This document shows, in pieces, positions 63,100 to 64,000 of a stretch of 64,000 bases of DNA (position 1 is the first letter of the stretch; each line of letters begins with the position of its first letter). The notes beneath the pieces are model-generated. The model did not search any database. It saw only the letters and a list, made by a program, of their open reading frames with translations, and was not told the DNA's origin. Position numbers and translations under genes: made by a program. The DNA lies in assembly GCA_003342815.1 (NCBI GenBank), contig PTEX01000024.1:632402-696401 (forward strand), in the 5' to 3' direction. The stretch is from Eudromia elegans. Lineage: Eukaryota; Chordata; Aves; Tinamiformes; Tinamidae.

Positions 63100-63376
63100 G
63101 TAAGAGCACATCCAAATGGAGAGCAAGTGACACGTGACAGACATTCATTGCTTCCTTGAGAAACTGCTGCAAGGAGAGTCTATCGCCTCATTTCTCCCCT
63201 GCAGCCCCAGCAACATTTATTGCCAGGTATTAGCTCAAAACGTGCATGCATCAAACCAGATATTTCTGCAACAAGAGCCAAACTTAGAGGAGCCCAGTAA
63301 AAGGCAATGACATTCACTGAGGTCTCCCACTCTGCAGACAGAAAAATTCTGCATAATAAACCCAGCAGCAAACGCG
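63100..63376. other. Unique non-coding DNA
   Basis: Nothing identifiable between the exon-like segment and the CR1 remnant. Part of it may be unrecognisable upstream CR1 sequence. Confidence 0.5.
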
Positions 63377-63524
63377 CTGCCAAGAGAGGTGGTCAAGTCT
63401 CTATTTGCACACATTCAAGCACAGACAAAGCCCTGAGCAAACTGACAAAATTTGAAGTTAACCCTGATTTCTGTGAGGGACTGACCTCTACAAGCTCCTC
63501 CTAACCTGTTTCACAATTCTGTGA
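63377..63524 (+). mobile_element. Old CR1 LINE 3' remnant
   Basis: CTGCCAAGAGAGGTGGTCAAGT matches the CR1 region usually read as the end of the reverse transcriptase (NRLPREVV). It is followed by CAAAGCCCTGAGCAAACTG, GGACTGACCTCTACAAGCTC, CTCCTAACCTG and the terminal octamer-like CACAATTCTGTGA. The order of landmarks matches the last 150 bp of CR1, but many substitutions and small gaps separate it from the well-preserved copy at 34.5 kb. It is therefore considerably older, 5'-truncated and without coding capacity. Confidence 0.65.
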
Positions 63525-64000
63525 GCAGAAAGCAAGGTAAAGCAGTTGGAACCTGGTCACATGAAGAACTTAGTAGTTTAAAGTTGGAAAAAAACTTGGC
63601 CAAAACCACAGAGTTACTTAGATTCAATATCATTGAGATTCTTGTCCCTTTTCCAAGCATGTTTCCATTCTGTATTTTTTTCTATCTGATTCCAGAAAAC
63701 TCACAAAAGGAAAATGATCAAACTGAGTATTTTTACACATCCCTTCTCCACCTGTAATAGCCATTACTACAGTAGTGACAAGGATGCAGTTCCTCGCCCC
63801 TGCAGTGCTCTGAGAAGAGCTCTTAGAAGCCACTACAGCAGTCTGCCATCATGGGACAGCCCGGAGATGAGTTCACATGGATGGAATATCCGTTTTCCCC
63901 CTGTCCTTATGCTGCCAGGATGGGAAGTATCATGGAGTTCTGTCACACAGGAGAAATTGAAACTCTGGCAGATGTGGATGGCATCTAAAGGGACAGAGCC
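63525..64000. other. Unique non-coding DNA at window edge
   Basis: A 46-codon frame from ATG at 63861 to a TAA near 63989 is present but too short and unsupported to call. Otherwise nothing is recognised. Confidence 0.5.

Noticed and set aside
63861-63991. Small frame at the right edge starting with ATG
   Set aside because: Too short, without context, and close to the end of the window.
1-64000. Endogenous retrovirus or other virus-like element
   Set aside because: No protein landmarks of such elements and no pair of long terminal repeats were seen. A diverged solitary repeat could be missed by eye.
1-64000. tRNA, rRNA, snoRNA or microRNA genes
   Set aside because: No tRNA B-box-like context or long hairpin was found by reading. 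A covariance-model scan could still find diverged cases.

Overview
The window looks like a stretch of bird (avian) nuclear genome with no gene that can be recognised with confidence. No frame runs beyond about 183 codons. No protein family is recognisable except the C-terminal part of a CR1 LINE reverse transcriptase. The only interspersed repeats I can name are CR1 fragments. Very sparse mobile DNA made up of 5'-truncated CR1 is what one expects of a bird; a turtle or crocodile is a less likely alternative. There are no bacterial-style operons, ribosome binding sites or terminators, and no tRNA, rRNA or CRISPR.

Layout. 1-9.2 kb is unique, rather AT-rich DNA with minor tandem repeats. A short, very CpG-dense islet lies at 9.23-9.35 kb, followed by a 34-bp tandem duplication at 9.84 kb. 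10-21 kb is mixed unique DNA. A second CpG-dense block lies at 21.19-21.53 kb. 21.5-32 kb is unique DNA with AT-rich, possibly conserved non-coding blocks and one exon-like minus-strand segment at 28.6 kb. A minus-strand CR1 (32.1-32.7 kb) and a plus-strand CR1 (34.5-35.05 kb) face each other about 1.8 kb apart. 35-64 kb is again unique, with AT-rich homeodomain-motif-like blocks, further CpG islets at 41.3, 44.8 and 59.0-59.3 kb, exon-like segments at 38.4, 47.1, 60.9 and 63.0 kb, and an old CR1 3' tail at 63.4-63.5 kb.

The best reading is a long intron or an intergenic region next to developmental-type regulatory DNA. Several segments have an open frame between a good splice acceptor and a good donor. 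The most attractive are minus-strand 28,584-28,696 and 47,051-47,286, the latter with a leucine-heptad stretch. None matches a protein I know, and such configurations also arise by chance in 64 kb, so they are entered as low-confidence candidates. I found no intact endogenous virus, DNA transposon or undescribed system. The items most worth testing are the exon candidates, the promoter-like CpG island at 59.0-59.3 kb and the homeodomain-site cluster at 31.36-31.43 kb.
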